From: Geodermatophilaceae bacterium NBWT11
Lineage (GTDB): Bacteria > Actinomycetota > Actinomycetes > Mycobacteriales > Geodermatophilaceae
Assembly: GCA_014218215.1 (NCBI GenBank)
Contig: CP043652.1
Span: forward strand, 3,534,001-3,598,000
Length of the DNA: 64,000 bases
Direction of reading: 5' to 3'
Part shown: one piece after another, positions 17,411 through 28,757 of the stretch
How positions within the stretch are numbered: the stretch's first letter is position 1
Layout: every line of letters begins with the position of its first letter
Made by a program: the position numbers and the translations under genes
The notes under the pieces: model-generated
Told to the model about the DNA's origin: nothing
Database searches by the model: none
The model's input: the letters and a program-made list of their open reading frames with translations, nothing else

Positions 17411-19146
17411 TCGCCACCGCCGGGCACGTCGACCACGGCAAGTCGACGCTGGTCCGGGCGCTGACCGGCATGGAGCCCGACCGGTGGGAGGAGGAGCGTC
17501 GCCGTGGGCTGACCATCGACCTCGGGTTCGCCTGGACGACGCTGGACTCCGGCCGCACGGTGGCCGTGGTCGACGTCCCCGGCCACGAGAGGTTCGTCGG
17601 GAACATGCTCGCCGGGGTCGGCTCGGTGCCCGCCGCGCTGGTCGTGGTCGCCGCCGACGACGGCTGGAGCGCGCAGACCGCCGAGCACGTCGCGGTCCTC
17701 GACGCCCTCGGCGTGCGGCACGGGCTGCTGGTGGTCACCAAGGCCGACCTGGGCGACCCCGCGCCGGTGCTCGCCGACGCACGTGCCCGGCTGGCCGAGA
17801 CCTCGCTCGGGGAGGTGCCCGGCGTCGCGGTCAGCGCCCGCACCGGGGACGGCGTCCCGGCCGTCGCCGCGGCCCTGGAGCAGCTGCTCGCCGGGCTGCC
17901 CGCGCCGGACACCACCGCGCCGGTCCGGCTCTGGGTCGACCGGGCGTTCAGCATCCGCGGCGCCGGCACCGTCGTCACCGGCACGCTGGCCGCCGGCACG
18001 GTGCGCACCGGCGACCGGCTGGTGCTCGGTGGGCGGGACGTCGCCGTGCGGGGTCTGCACTCCCTGGGCGAGCCGGTCGAGGAGGCGAGCGCGACCGCCC
18101 GGGTGGCACTGAACCTGCGCGGGGTCGCCGTGGAGGACCTGTCCCGGGGCGACGCACTGCTCACCCCGGCGGCGTTCCGCGAGACCGACGAGCTCGACGT
18201 GACCCTGGTGCACCCGGTCGAGGACCGGCTGCCCGCCCAGCTGGTGGTGCACGTCGGCTCGGCCACCGTGGCCGCCCGGGTCCGGCCGCTGGACGACGCT
18301 GCGCTGCGGCTGCGGCTGGTGCACCCCCTGCCGTTGCGGGTCGGTGACCGGCTGATCCTGCGTGACCCCGGTGCCCGCCGGGTGCACGGCGCGGACGTCC
18401 GGGACGTCGACCCGCCCGCGCTCCGCCGCCGGGGGGCCGCCGCCGCCCGGGCCGGCGACCTCGCGGCCTCGGACACCGCGGAGGCCGGCGCGCTCGCCGA
18501 TCTCACCCGCCGACGGGTGGTGGTGCGCGCCGAGTTCGAGGCGATGGGCTGGCCGGTGCCCGAGGGTGCGACGACCGTCGGCCGCTGGCTGCTCGCACCC
18601 GGCCTCGCCGACGAGCTGGCCGCCCGGGTGCCCGCCGTCGTCGCCCGGTACCGCCAGCTGCGCCCGTTGGAGCCCGGCCCGCCGACCGCGGTGCTGCGCA
18701 GCGCACTGGACCTGCCCGACGCCGAGCTGGTGGCCGGGCTGGTGCGGGCCCCGCTGACCCTGCGCGACGGCCGGGTGGTGGCCGCGGACTCCGGTCTGCC
18801 CGAGCCGGTGCAGCGAGCGGTCACGGGGATCCTCGCCCGGCTGGCCGCCGAACCCTTCGCGGCTCCGGACACCGAGGCGCTCGCTGCCGCCGGGCTCGGT
18901 GCGCGCGAGCTGGCCGCGGCCGTGCGCGACGGGCAGCTGGTCCGGATCGCCGACGGCGTCTACCTGGCGCCGGGCGTCGAGCAGCGGGCCCGGACGGCGC
19001 TGGCTGCCGTGCCCCAGCCCTTCACCCTCAGCCAGGCGAAGCAGGCGTGGGGCACCAGCCGCCGGGTCGCCGTCCCGCTGGCCGAGTGGCTGGATGCCCG
19101 CGGGGTCACCGTGCGCCTCGGCGACGCGACCCGGCGGCTGCGCTGA
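17401..19146 (+). CDS. selB: Selenocysteine-specific elongation factor
   Basis: SelB is the GTPase that brings Sec-tRNA-Sec to the ribosome and recognises the SECIS hairpin in the mRNA. G1 is [11 protein letters not shown], the switch I region [14 protein letters not shown]3 [12 protein letters not shown] and G4 TKADLGD. Domains 2-3 ([14 protein letters not shown]) follow, then C-terminal winged helices with GVYLAPG and [25 protein letters not shown]. The GTG at 17401 ([16 protein letters not shown]) overlaps selA by ten bases. Length is 581 residues, near E. coli SelB. In this organism SelB should act at UAG codons followed by a SECIS; no such selenoprotein gene was recognised in the window. 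Confidence 0.96.
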   Translation: MQVVATAGHVDHGKSTLVRALTGMEPDRWEEERRRGLTIDLGFAWTTLDSGRTVAVVDVPGHERFVGNMLAGVGSVPAALVVVAADDGWSAQTAEHVAVLDALGVRHGLLVVTKADLGDPAPVLADARARLAETSLGEVPGVAVSARTGDGVPAVAAALEQLLAGLPAPDTTAPVRLWVDRAFSIRGAGTVVTGTLAAGTVRTGDRLVLGGRDVAVRGLHSLGEPVEEASATARVALNLRGVAVEDLSRGDALLTPAAFRETDELDVTLVHPVEDRLPAQLVVHVGSATVAARVRPLDDAALRLRLVHPLPLRVGDRLILRDPGARRVHGADVRDVDPPALRRRGAAAARAGDLAASDTAEAGALADLTRRRVVVRAEFEAMGWPVPEGATTVGRWLLAPGLADELAARVPAVVARYRQLRPLEPGPPTAVLRSALDLPDAELVAGLVRAPLTLRDGRVVAADSGLPEPVQRAVTGILARLAAEPFAAPDTEALAAAGLGARELAAAVRDGQLVRIADGVYLAPGVEQRARTALAAVPQPFTLSQAKQAWGTSRRVAVPLAEWLDARGVTVRLGDATRRLR

Positions 19147-19199
19147 GGACTGTCGTCCGGCTCGGTGCACCTACTGAGGCCGACTCACTGACGCGTGCG

Positions 19200-19637
19200 A
19201 TGGCCGCACCGGCTGACGTCTACCCAGCGCACCTCGCCGCTCAGGCCGAGGGCTCCTGTCTGCTGCTGGTCGCCGAGGTCGGCGGGCGGGTCGTGGGCAC
19301 CGGGCTGCTCCGCTGGGCGCCGCGCGACGCCGTCGTCGCCGAACGGTGGCCCGGGATGCCCGAGCTCAGCAACCTGCAGGTGCACCCCGACGAGCGGGGG
19401 AGCGGACACGGCACCGAGCTGGTCGAGGACGCCTGCACGCGCGCCTCCGCAGCCGGACATGCACGCATTGGCATCGGGGTGGGCTCGGACAACCCGGACG
19501 CTGCCCGGCTCTACCTCCGGCTGGGGTTCCTCGACACCGGCCTGGCCTACGCCGATGCGTACTCCTACACCGACGCGGACGGCGTGGAACGCGACGCAGT
19601 GGACGACGTCCGCTACCTGGTGCGCCGGCTGGACTGA
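19200..19637 (+). CDS. GNAT family N-acetyltransferase
   Basis: A small acetyl-CoA-dependent acetyltransferase of unknown substrate. The acetyl-CoA binding region is LSNLQVHPDERGSGHGTELVEDACTRA, equivalent to the R/Q-x-x-G-x-G/A loop, followed by GVGSDNPDAARLYLRLGFLDTG, the typical C-terminal GNAT signature. The ATG at 19200 is the first ordinary start codon; the open frame upstream reads [19 protein letters not shown], which looks like a real GNAT N-terminus, so translation might begin earlier at a non-standard codon near the selB stop. About 145 residues from the ATG. It follows selB by 54 bp and may share its transcript. Confidence 0.75.
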   Translation: MAAPADVYPAHLAAQAEGSCLLLVAEVGGRVVGTGLLRWAPRDAVVAERWPGMPELSNLQVHPDERGSGHGTELVEDACTRASAAGHARIGIGVGSDNPDAARLYLRLGFLDTGLAYADAYSYTDADGVERDAVDDVRYLVRRLD

Positions 19638-19640
19638 GGC

Positions 19641-19799
19641 TCAGCCGCCGCTGCCCAGCAGCGTGGTGCGCCAGGCCCGCTCGAGCTCGCCCTCGTCGGG
19701 GACCGGGACGGCCGGGGGCGCGGCGGACGTCTCGACCAGCTCCTCGGGGTGCACCGGGCCGGGCAGGGTGCGGAACGCCGCCCGCGGGTCCTCGCTCAT
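19641..19799 (-). CDS. Small hypothetical protein
   Basis: A possible 52-residue acidic protein, MSEDPRAAFRTLPGPVHPEELV at its start, ending RAWRTTLLGSGG. I do not recognise it. It lies 38 bp downstream of the enoyl-CoA hydratase on the same strand and is convergent with the acetyltransferase, filling the gap exactly, which makes a real gene plausible. No signal peptide or membrane segment. The ATG at 19799 is the only sensible start. Confidence 0.45.
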   Translation of the reverse strand: MSEDPRAAFRTLPGPVHPEELVETSAAPPAVPVPDEGELERAWRTTLLGSGG

Positions 19800-19837
19800 G
19801 CCCGCAGGGTCCCGCTGCCGCCGCCCCAGGGCAAGGG

Positions 19838-20608
19838 TCAGTCGGTGGGCACCCAGGACGCCGGGCGCTTCTCCCGGAACGCCGCGATGCCCTCCTGGCC
19901 CTCGGCGGAGGCGAAGAACCGGGCCGAGGTCGCCAGCAGCGGCTCGAAGTCCAGCTCGGTGCCCGAGCGCAGCAGCCGCTTGGTCTCGGCCAGCGCGAGC
20001 GGGGCGCCGGCCGCCAACGCCTGCACCTGCGCCAAGACGGTGTCGGTCACCGCGTCGTCGGCGACGGCGAGGTCGACGAGGCCGGCCTGCGCGGCGGTGG
20101 CCGCGTCGAACACCTCGCCGGTGAGCATCAGCCGGTGCACGGTGTGCGCCGTCATCCGCGGGCGGCACACCGCGGAGATGACGGCGGGGACGACGCCGAT
20201 CCGCACCTCGGCGAACCCGAACGTGGCCGACGCGCCCGCCACGACGACGTCGCACGCCGCGAGCAGGCCCACCCCACCGGCCCGGGCCGGACCGCGGACG
20301 GCGGCGAGCACGGGCTTGGGGGAGTGCCAGAGCGTGGCCAGGAGCTCGGGGAACTCGTTGACCCCCTGGTCGGCGGCCGCTCCGCCGGTGGCCTCGGACA
20401 GGTCCATCCCGGAGCAGAAGACCCGGCCGGTGTGGTCGAGCACGACGACCCGGACGGCGTCGTCGGCCAGCGCATCGGCCAGCGCCTGCCGCAGCTGCGC
20501 CCGCATGGCCCGGGAGAGGGCATTGCGGTTCGCGGGGGAGTCCAGGGTGAGGGTGGCGACGCCGCGGGACACCTCGACGTGCAGCACTGAGTCGGTCACG
20601 CGACCCAT
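19838..20608 (-). CDS. Enoyl-CoA hydratase/isomerase family protein
   Basis: A 256-residue crotonase-fold protein. Features: TLTLDSPANRNALSRAMRAQL near the N-terminus, the oxyanion-hole segments FCSGMDLSEA and AAVRGPARAGGVGLLAACDVVVAG, and FGFAEVRIGVVPAVISAV, where E. coli-type hydratases carry the second catalytic glutamate; here the equivalent of that position is not clearly acidic, so hydratase activity is uncertain. The substrate is unknown. Start taken as ATG 20608 (MGRVTDSVLHVEV); GTG 20599 is equally possible. It is divergent from hemW with 31 bp between starts. Confidence 0.83.
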   Translation of the reverse strand: MGRVTDSVLHVEVSRGVATLTLDSPANRNALSRAMRAQLRQALADALADDAVRVVVLDHTGRVFCSGMDLSEATGGAAADQGVNEFPELLATLWHSPKPVLAAVRGPARAGGVGLLAACDVVVAGASATFGFAEVRIGVVPAVISAVCRPRMTAHTVHRLMLTGEVFDAATAAQAGLVDLAVADDAVTDTVLAQVQALAAGAPLALAETKRLLRSGTELDFEPLLATSARFFASAEGQEGIAAFREKRPASWVPTD

Positions 20609-20639
20609 CCTGCCGGGGGAGGGGACACTGGGCCCAGCG

Positions 20640-21867
20640 ATGACCACCACCCTGCCCGTCCTGGGCCAGACCCCCGTCCTGCCGCCCGGCCCGGCGATGC
20701 TCTCCGACGCCGCCCGCGCGGAGCTGCCGACGACGCCGTTCGGGCTCTACCTGCACGTCCCGTTCTGCGCGACCCGCTGTGGCTACTGCGACTTCAACAC
20801 CTACACCTCCGACGAGCTGGGCCCGGGCGCCAACCGCAGCGAGTACGCCGCGACCGCCATCGCCGAGGTCGAGCTGGCCGCGCGGGTGCTCGGCCCCACC
20901 CCGCCGACGATCAGCACGGTCTTCGTCGGCGGCGGCACCCCGACCCTGCTGCCGGCGGCCGACCTGGTCGCCGTGCTCGACCGGGCCCGGGACCTCTTCC
21001 CGGTCGCCGAGGACGTCGAGGTCACCACCGAGGCCAACCCCGAGTCGGTCACCCCGGAGTCCCTCGCGGTGCTGCGCGCCGGTGGCTTCACCCGGATCAG
21101 CCTGGGCATGCAGTCCGCCGCACCGCACGTGCTCGCCGTCCTCGACCGCCGGCACACCCCCGGACGCGCCGCCGAGGCCGCGCGCGAGGCCCGCGCCGCC
21201 GGCTTCGAGCACGTCAACCTCGACCTCATCTACGGCGCCCCGGGGAGACCGACGCCGACTGGGACCTGTCGTTGCAGGCCGTGTTGGACGCCCCCGTCGA
21301 CCACGTCAGCGCCTACGCGCTCATCGTCGAGCAGGGCACCAAGCTGGCCCGCCGGGTGGCCCGGGGCGAGCTGCCGATGCCCGACGACGACGTGCTCGCC
21401 GACCGGTACGAGCAGGCCGACCGGGTGCTCCGCGGCGCCGGGCTGGACTGGTACGAGGTGTCGAACTGGGCCCGCGGGGACGCCGCGCGCTGCCGGCACA
21501 ACGAGCTGTACTGGGCCAACGCGCACTGGTGGGGCATCGGGCCGGGTGCGCACAGCCACGTCGGCGGGCTCCGTTGGTGGAACGTCAAGCACCCCGCGGC
21601 CTACGCCGGGCGGCTGGCCGCCGGTGAACACCCGGCGGCGGACGCCGAACAGCTGACGGCCGCCGACCGTGCGCTGGAGCGGGTGATGCTCGGTCTCCGG
21701 CTGCGCGACGGCCTGCCGCTGGACGCGCTGTCCGACGTCGGTCGGGCCCGCGCCGCGGGCGCAGTGGCGCAGGGTCTCCTGGAGGGGGGCCCGCACGCCG
21801 AGGGCCGCGCCGTCCTCACCGACCGCGGCCGGCTGCTGGCCGACGCCGTCGTCCGCGACCTGACCGA

Positions 21868-21871
<4 letters not shown>
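20640..21871 (+). CDS. hemW: Radical SAM heme chaperone HemW (one frameshift)
   Basis: HemW is a radical-SAM protein related to HemN that inserts heme into target proteins. The 4Fe-4S motif [13 protein letters not shown] (CxxxCxxC) sits in [43 protein letters not shown] and RISLGMQS are classic. The C-terminal half has [19 protein letters not shown] and [24 protein letters not shown] is missing at about 21240-21244 (CCGGGGAGACC for CCGGGGGAGACC); adding it gives [22 protein letters not shown] and a protein of about 410 residues, the usual length. The ATG at 20640 is clear. The TAA stop overlaps the recQ TAG on the other strand (CTAA at 21868-21871). Confidence 0.88.
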
Positions 21872-23688
<1,817 letters not shown>

Positions 23689-23711
23689 GAGCCGAGGGTA
23701 GGGGGACGGTC

Positions 23712-23723
23712 TGACATCCGTCA
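23712..23723. promoter_or_regulatory. TGAC-N4-GTCA palindrome before ABC module 1
   Basis: TGACATCCGTCA, extended outward to a 6-4-6 repeat (TCTGAC-N4-GTCAGA, 23710-23725). It begins 72 bp before the ATG of the transporter gene. The paralogous module at 49905 has TGACAGGTGTCA 71 bp before its ATG, so it is a likely operator for the response regulators. Confidence 0.55.
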
Positions 23724-23783
23724 GAGGGTGTGGACGACGTCTCGCACTGTCGCCGGGGCACCCCACCCGGCCAGGCTCGGGGC

Positions 23784-24671
23784 ATGCCCGAGACACCCGC
23801 CCTGGAGATCCGGGGCCTCACCGTGACCTACGGCGCCACGACCGCCGTGCACGCCCTGGACCTGCAGATCCCCCGCGGGGAGACCGTGGCGCTGCTGGGC
23901 CCCAACGGCGCCGGCAAGTCCTCGGCGGTCAACGCCGCGCTGGGGCTGTTCCGGCCCACCGCGGGCACCGTGCAGCTGCTGGGCCGCGACCCGCAGGATG
24001 CCGTCCGCACCGGGTCGGTCGGCGCGATGCTGCAGCACGGCGGGCTGCCCAGCGAGGCGCGCGTGGGGGAGGTGCTGCGGCTGGTCGCCGGCCGGTACGC
24101 CGACCCCTGGCCGCTCGCGGACCTGGTGGCCACCACCGGCATCGACGGTCTGCTCGACCGGCGCACCGAGGCGCTGTCCGGCGGTCAACGGCAGCGGGTG
24201 CTGCTCGCCCTGGCCCTCGCGGGCACACCGCCCCTGCTGGTCCTGGACGAGCCCACGAGCGCGATGGACGTCGAGGGCCGCCGAGCCTTCTGGACGACGA
24301 TGCGCTCGCTGGCCGAGCGCGGGCACACCGTCGTCTTCGCCACCCACCACCTCGACGAGGCCGACGCGGTGGCCGACCGGGTGGTGGTCGTCGACGGCGG
24401 CCGCATCGTGGCCGACGGGACCTCCGCGCAGGTCAAGTCCGGGATCGCCGGGCGCACCGTGCGCTTCTCCTGCCCCGACCGCGCCGGGCTCGACCGCCTG
24501 CCCGGGGTGACCGCCGTGGGCGGCAGCGGCGGGGTCGTCGAGCTCGCGACCACCGACGCCGAGGCCACCCTGCGCGCACTGCTGGCCACCCGCGACCGGC
24601 TGCCCGACCTGGAGGTCCGGGGCGCCAGCCTCGAGCAGGCCTTCCTCACCCTCACCGGAGGCACCCGATGA
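23784..24671 (+). CDS. ABC transporter ATP-binding protein (ABC-2 exporter, module 1)
   Basis: A 295-residue ATPase of the drug-export (DrrA/NatA-like) class. Walker A is [17 protein letters not shown], the signature [16 protein letters not shown], Walker [23 protein letters not shown] and the H-loop [12 protein letters not shown]. The C-terminal extension of about 80 residues is the usual regulatory tail of such exporters. It pairs with the membrane subunit starting at 24668 (4-bp overlap) and with the histidine kinase and response regulator that follow, forming one operon. Substrate unknown; such modules with a DesK-type kinase often respond to membrane or peptide stress. Confidence 0.93.
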   Translation: MPETPALEIRGLTVTYGATTAVHALDLQIPRGETVALLGPNGAGKSSAVNAALGLFRPTAGTVQLLGRDPQDAVRTGSVGAMLQHGGLPSEARVGEVLRLVAGRYADPWPLADLVATTGIDGLLDRRTEALSGGQRQRVLLALALAGTPPLLVLDEPTSAMDVEGRRAFWTTMRSLAERGHTVVFATHHLDEADAVADRVVVVDGGRIVADGTSAQVKSGIAGRTVRFSCPDRAGLDRLPGVTAVGGSGGVVELATTDAEATLRALLATRDRLPDLEVRGASLEQAFLTLTGGTR

Positions 24672-25411
24672 CCGACCTGTTCCTCTTCCAGCTGCGCCGG
24701 GTCACCCGCTCCTGGCAGTACCTGTTCTTCACCGTCCTGCTGCCGGCGCTGTTCACCGTCTTCTTCACCAAGGTCTTCGGCGGGCAGGCCGTCAGCGCCG
24801 CGGAGTACCAGGACTACGCGCGCGACTACATGGTCTCGATGATGTGTTACGGCGGGCTGGGTGCGGCGCTGGGCGCCACCATCCGGCTCTCCTTCGACCG
24901 GGCCTCGGGCTGGCTGCGCCAGCTTCGGGTGCTGCCGATCCCCGGCCGGACCGTGGTGGCCGTCGACGTCGCCGTCGGGATGGTGCTGGTGCTCCCCAGC
25001 CTCGTCGTCGTCGCGCTGGTCGGCCGGTTCGTCAACGACGTCCAGCTGGGGCTGGGCACCTGGCTGGGTCTGCTCGGGGTGCTGTGGCTGGGCTCGGCTG
25101 CCTTCGTGGCGCTGGGCATGCTGCTGGGCCTGGCGCTGGAGGAGAAGGCCGCCGGGGCCGCCATCGGGATCCTCTCGGTGGTGCTGGCGGCGCTGGGCGG
25201 GCTGTGGATCCCGGTCTGGCTCTTCCCCGCCGGCCTGGAGCTGGTGGCCCACGCGACCCCCTCCTACTGGTACGGCGAGCTGGGTCGCGACGTGGTGGTC
25301 GGTGGCCAGCCGCTGCTGGCCGCGGTGGTGCTCGCCGGGTTCACCGCGCTGTTCGCCGTGGCCGCGCTCGCGGTGGCCTCGCGCCGTCCGCTGCACGCCG
25401 TCGCCGGCTGA
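24668..25411 (+). CDS. ABC-2 type permease (module 1)
   Basis: A 247-residue membrane subunit with about six membrane segments, starting [39 protein letters not shown], the typical ABC-2 N-terminus. A large loop (SAAEYQDYARDYMVSMMCYG) follows the first helix, and RASGWLRQLRVLPIPGRTVV is the coupling-helix region. The ATG overlaps the ATPase stop (ATGA), so the two are translated together. It forms the exporter channel as a dimer with the ATPase. Substrate not deducible. Confidence 0.9.
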   Translation: MTDLFLFQLRRVTRSWQYLFFTVLLPALFTVFFTKVFGGQAVSAAEYQDYARDYMVSMMCYGGLGAALGATIRLSFDRASGWLRQLRVLPIPGRTVVAVDVAVGMVLVLPSLVVVALVGRFVNDVQLGLGTWLGLLGVLWLGSAAFVALGMLLGLALEEKAAGAAIGILSVVLAALGGLWIPVWLFPAGLELVAHATPSYWYGELGRDVVVGGQPLLAAVVLAGFTALFAVAALAVASRRPLHAVAG

Positions 25412-25428
25412 GCGGGACACTGACCCCC

Positions 25429-26538
25429 GTGGAGCCCCTCGAGGACGTCCGGCCGCCCCTGTGGCGGCGGTTGGCCTGGTCGGTGCCGTGGCTGGTCTTC
25501 CAGGTCTTCCCGGTGCTCGACCTGGTGGGCACGCCCCGTCCGCTGGCCGCCCGGCTGGTGATCGCGGTGGCGCTGATCGCCTTCACCGGTGCCTACCTGA
25601 GCGTGCTGGGCCGCTTCGCCCGCCCGACCGGGGTGCGGCCGGACTTCGTCGTGGTCGTCGTCCTGGCGCTGGCGTTGTCCGCCGGCCTGGGCACCAGCTA
25701 CGCGGGGCTGTGGATCTACGTCTCGGCGGCAGCCGCGGCCTCGCTGCCGCACCGGCTGGTCTGGCCGGTGACCGGCGCGGCGACGCTGGCCTCGCTGGTG
25801 GTCATCGTGTCCTGGCAGGACTGGACGTCGCTGTTCCTGCCGGTGCTCTGCCCGCTGACCGCGGCGACCCTGTGGGGCACCCGGCACCTGATCGTGGTCA
25901 ACGCCGAGCTCCGCGAGGCCCGCGAGGAGCTCGCCCGCAACGCCGTCGCCGAGGAGCGGCTGCGCTTCGCCCGCGACCTGCACGACCTGCTCGGCCACTC
26001 CTTGTCGCTGATCGCGCTCAAGAGCGAGCTGGCCCGGCGGCTGGCCGGCGCCGACCCGGTGCGCGCGGCGGCCGAGATGGCCGACGTCGAGACCGCCGCG
26101 CGGCGCGCTCTGGCCGAGGTCCGCGACGCCGTCAGCGGCTACCGCCAGGTGAACTGCGCACAGGCGCTGGCCGAGGCGCGCGCTGCGCTGTCGGGGGCCG
26201 GCATCTCCTTCCGCGGCCCCGAGCGGGTCCCGGTGCTGCCCGGCCCGGTCGACGCGACGCTGGGCTGGGTGGTCCGCGAGGCCACGACGAACGTGCTGCG
26301 GCACAGCGGCGCCCGCCGGGTGGTGGTCACGCTCACCGAGGACGGCGTGAGCGCCACGCTGACCGTCACCGACGACGGCCGCGGCCCGGCCGAGGACACC
26401 GCGCCCGGGTCGGGGCTGCTCGGCCTGCGGGAGCGGACGACCGCCGTCGACGGCACTCTCGTCGGCGGCGCGGCCGACGGCGGCGGCTACCGGCTCGCCG
26501 CCACGGTCCCGCTGGTGCCCGCGCAGGTGACCGCGTGA
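25429..26538 (+). CDS. Sensor histidine kinase, DesK/HisKA_3 type (module 1)
   Basis: A 369-residue membrane kinase. The first ~150 residues hold about five hydrophobic segments; the dimerisation helix has the phospho-acceptor histidine in LRFARDLHDLLGHSLSLIALKSELA, typical of HisKA_3 kinases. The HATPase region carries REATTNVLRHSGARRV (N box), TDDGRGP (G1) and GSGLLGLRERTTAVDG (G2). No long extracytoplasmic domain, so it probably senses within the membrane. The GTG at 25429 is 18 bp after the permease stop. It phosphorylates the regulator encoded next, whose start overlaps its stop. Confidence 0.93.
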   Translation: MEPLEDVRPPLWRRLAWSVPWLVFQVFPVLDLVGTPRPLAARLVIAVALIAFTGAYLSVLGRFARPTGVRPDFVVVVVLALALSAGLGTSYAGLWIYVSAAAAASLPHRLVWPVTGAATLASLVVIVSWQDWTSLFLPVLCPLTAATLWGTRHLIVVNAELREAREELARNAVAEERLRFARDLHDLLGHSLSLIALKSELARRLAGADPVRAAAEMADVETAARRALAEVRDAVSGYRQVNCAQALAEARAALSGAGISFRGPERVPVLPGPVDATLGWVVREATTNVLRHSGARRVVVTLTEDGVSATLTVTDDGRGPAEDTAPGSGLLGLRERTTAVDGTLVGGAADGGGYRLAATVPLVPAQVTA

Positions 26539-27140
26539 TCCGGGTGCTGCTCGCCGAGGACCAGCAGCTGGTCCGCGGGGCCCTGCGCGCCCTGCTGGAG
26601 CTGGAGCCCGACATCACCGTGGTCGCCGAGGTCGGTCGGGGCGACCTCGTGCTCGACGCCGCCCGGCAGCACACCCCGGACGTGGCGCTGCTGGACATCG
26701 AGATGCCCGGCAAGGACGGCATCGAGGCCGCCCGCGACCTGGCCGCCGAGCTGCCCTCGGTCAAGGCGGTCGTGCTCACCACGTTCGGCCGGCCGGGCTT
26801 CCTGCGCCGGGCGATGGAGGTCGGTGCCCAGGGCTTCCTGGTCAAGGACTCACCCGTCGCCGAGCTGGCCGCCGCCATCCGGTCGGTGGTGGCGGGGGAG
26901 CGGGTGATCGACCGGGACCTCGCCGCCGCCGCGCTCGCCCTGGGCGCCACGCCGCTCTCGGCCCGGGAGGCCGACGTCCTGCGCGCCGCCGCCGACGGCG
27001 CCACGGTCGCCGACATCGCCGGCCGGCTGTTCCTGTCCGAGGGCACGGTGCGCAACTACCTGAGCAACGCGATCGGCAAGACCGGCGCCCGTACGCGCGT
27101 CGAGGCCGCGCGCGTCGCCGCGGACAAGGGCTGGCTCTGA
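26535..27140 (+). CDS. NarL/LuxR-family response regulator (module 1)
   Basis: A 201-residue response regulator. The receiver domain begins VIRVLLAEDQQLVRGALRALL, the phosphorylated aspartate is in VALLDIEMPGKDG, and the conserved Lys is in GFLVKDSP. The C-terminal LuxR-type helix-turn-helix reads LSAREADVLRAAADGATVADIAGRLFLSEGTVRNYLSNAIGKTGARTR. GTG 26535 overlaps the kinase stop. It is strikingly similar to the regulator at 52806 (same length, same key motifs), which argues that the two modules share ancestry and perhaps operator preference (TGAC-N4-GTCA). Confidence 0.94.
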   Translation: MIRVLLAEDQQLVRGALRALLELEPDITVVAEVGRGDLVLDAARQHTPDVALLDIEMPGKDGIEAARDLAAELPSVKAVVLTTFGRPGFLRRAMEVGAQGFLVKDSPVAELAAAIRSVVAGERVIDRDLAAAALALGATPLSAREADVLRAAADGATVADIAGRLFLSEGTVRNYLSNAIGKTGARTRVEAARVAADKGWL

Positions 27141-27297
27141 CCCGCGTGCGTTGCCAGGCCGCTCTCGGCCCTCGGAGAACGGCCTGGGACAGCACGGACG
27201 TCGTGGGGGCGCAAGGGGCGCCGGTGGTCTGTGGACGGGGTCGCCTGGTGGGGACGACGCGGTACGCGTGCCGCCCGGAGCCGCGAACGTCGCCGGC

Positions 27298-28183
27298 ATG
27301 CCTCGAGTCCCCCGCGTCGTCCCCGAGCTGGGGTCGGTCCCCTTCCGGGGGACCGCCGCCACCGCCGCCGGCCTGCTGACCCGGCACGAACTGGCGGGAC
27401 CGGGCTGGGTGCGGCTCTTCCGGGACGTCTACGTGGCGGCCGGCACGCCGGTCGACCTGCCGGTCCGCGCCCGGGCCGCCCTCGTGCTCCTGCCCGGAGC
27501 GGTCGTCAGCGGCCGCACCGCTGCCCGGGTCTGCGGGGTGGACCTCGGACCGGACACCGGTGAGCCCGTCGAGGTGACCGTGCCGCGCGGTCGCGGGGGG
27601 GTGCGCTCCGGTCGGGGTACGCGTGCGCCGGCGCGACCTGCCCCGCCGAGCCGTCAGCTGGTGGAACGGGATCCGGGTCACTGCTCCATCGACGACGGCC
27701 TGCGACCTCGCCGGGGAGCTCCCGCATGCCGCCGCCGTCGAGGTGCTCGACCAGTTCGTCGCGGCCGGTCTCACCGGCCTCCGGGCGATCCGTGCCGAGT
27801 CGGCTGAGCGGACGGGCCGGGGATCCGCTCGCGTGCGGGCAGCTGCCGACGCCGCCGACGGGCTGGCCGCGTCGCCACCGGAGACCAGAGTGCGGTTGTT
27901 GCTGCTGGCCAGTGGGCTGCCGGCGCCGACCGCCCAGCACGAGGTGTTCGACCAGCGGGGCCGCTTCGTCGCGCGGGTCGACTTCGGCTGGCCCGGGCTC
28001 CGGTTTGCCGTCGAGTACGACGGCGCCGGACACGTGCACCGGCTGGCCCGGGACCGTCGACGGCTCAACGCCCTGCAAGCCGCAGGGTGGCGGGTCTTCT
28101 TCGTCACCGCCACCGACCTGCACGACCCGCAGCGGCTGCTGCTCCGCATCGCCGCGGCGATGGCGCAGGCCGCAGCGGTGTGA
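27298..28183 (+). CDS. AbiEi/DUF559-type protein (one frameshift)
   Basis: The N-terminal part has an AbiEi-like winged-helix signature (AAGLLTRHELAGPGWVRLFRDVYVAAGTPVDLPVRARAAL), and the C-terminal part looks like a DUF559/Vsr-type nuclease fold: RFVARVDFGWPGLRFAVEYDGAGHV ... RDRRRLNALQAAGWRVFFVTATDL. Such proteins are very common in actinobacteria, often without a partner toxin; function is unknown. An extra G near 27609-27612 shifts the frame between GGVRS and VGVRVRRRDLPRRAVSWW; with it removed the protein is about 294 residues. The ATG at 27298 is used. No neighbouring toxin-like gene was found. Confidence 0.7.
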
Positions 28184-28248
28184 CGAGTGCTGCCGGGCGC
28201 GGCCTTCGCGCCGCGGAGACCGGCCTGCGGACGCACTCGCGCCCGGGC

Positions 28249-28557
28249 CTACTGGGGTGCGGGGGCGCCCGGCATGAGGCTGTCCAGGTCGAGGACACGG
28301 ACGTGGATCACGTTGCGCTGCTGCAGGGCCGCGCGCAGGGCGCGGTGCAGGCCGTCCTCCAGGAACAGCTCGCGGTGCCACTGGACGGCGTGCGGGAACA
28401 GGTCCCCGTAGAACGTCGAGTCGTCGGCCAGCAGGGCGTCGAGCTCGAGGGTCCGCTTGGTCGTGACCAGGGTGTCCAGCCGGATCTGCCGGGGCGGGAT
28501 CATCGCCCAGTCCCGGGTGGAGAAGCCGTGGTCGGGGTAGGGACGTCCGTCGCGCAC
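28249..28557 (-). CDS. VapB-like / conserved actinobacterial protein
   Basis: A 102-residue protein, core DGRPYPDHGFSTRDWAMIPPRQIRLDTLVTTKRTLELDALLADDSTFYGDLFPHAVQW, ending with HRALRAALQQRNVIHVRVLDLD. This family is often labelled VapB-type antitoxin in actinobacterial genomes, though no VapC partner is visible here and the assignment is weak. The reading frame upstream of the GTG at 28557 begins LIFKAV from a CTG at 28572, matching the family start MIFKAV; translation may really start there. It is divergent from hrcA, as in other actinobacteria. Confidence 0.65.
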   Translation of the reverse strand: MRDGRPYPDHGFSTRDWAMIPPRQIRLDTLVTTKRTLELDALLADDSTFYGDLFPHAVQWHRELFLEDGLHRALRAALQQRNVIHVRVLDLDSLMPGAPAPQ

Positions 28558-28694
28558 CGCCTTGAAGATCAGTGCCCGACTCCTCCCGACGCGGCTCCGT
28601 GACCCGGAGCACTCGACCGCCGACCACCTTAGTGCGCCCGGTCCGGCACTCCCGGGAGCGCCTCGGGTGCACCGGCGGTGTCGTCGCCCGGTCG

Positions 28695-28732
28695 TATGCT
28701 GAGCGCTGGCACTCAGCGTCGGGGAGTGCCAG
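28695..28732 (+). promoter_or_regulatory. hrcA promoter with CIRCE operator
   Basis: A perfect CIRCE element, CTGGCACTC-N9-GAGTGCCAG, lies at 28706-28732, directly downstream of a -10-like TATGCT at 28695-28700. HrcA binding there would block transcription start of hrcA-dnaJ, the classical heat-shock autoregulatory loop. The hrcA GTG lies 25 bp after the element. Confidence 0.92.
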
Positions 28733-28757
28733 TCCGGCAGCGAGGGAGGGGTTCGAC

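Noticed and set aside
17408-17464. selA UAG read as selenocysteine, extending the protein
   Set aside because: The extension would be only 17 residues with no resemblance to a SelA tail, and the region already encodes the SelB start. Treated as a stop, though listed for checking.
28249-28557. A complete VapBC toxin-antitoxin pair
   Set aside because: No PIN-domain toxin lies next to the VapB-like gene; neighbours are hrcA and an AbiEi/DUF559-type gene.
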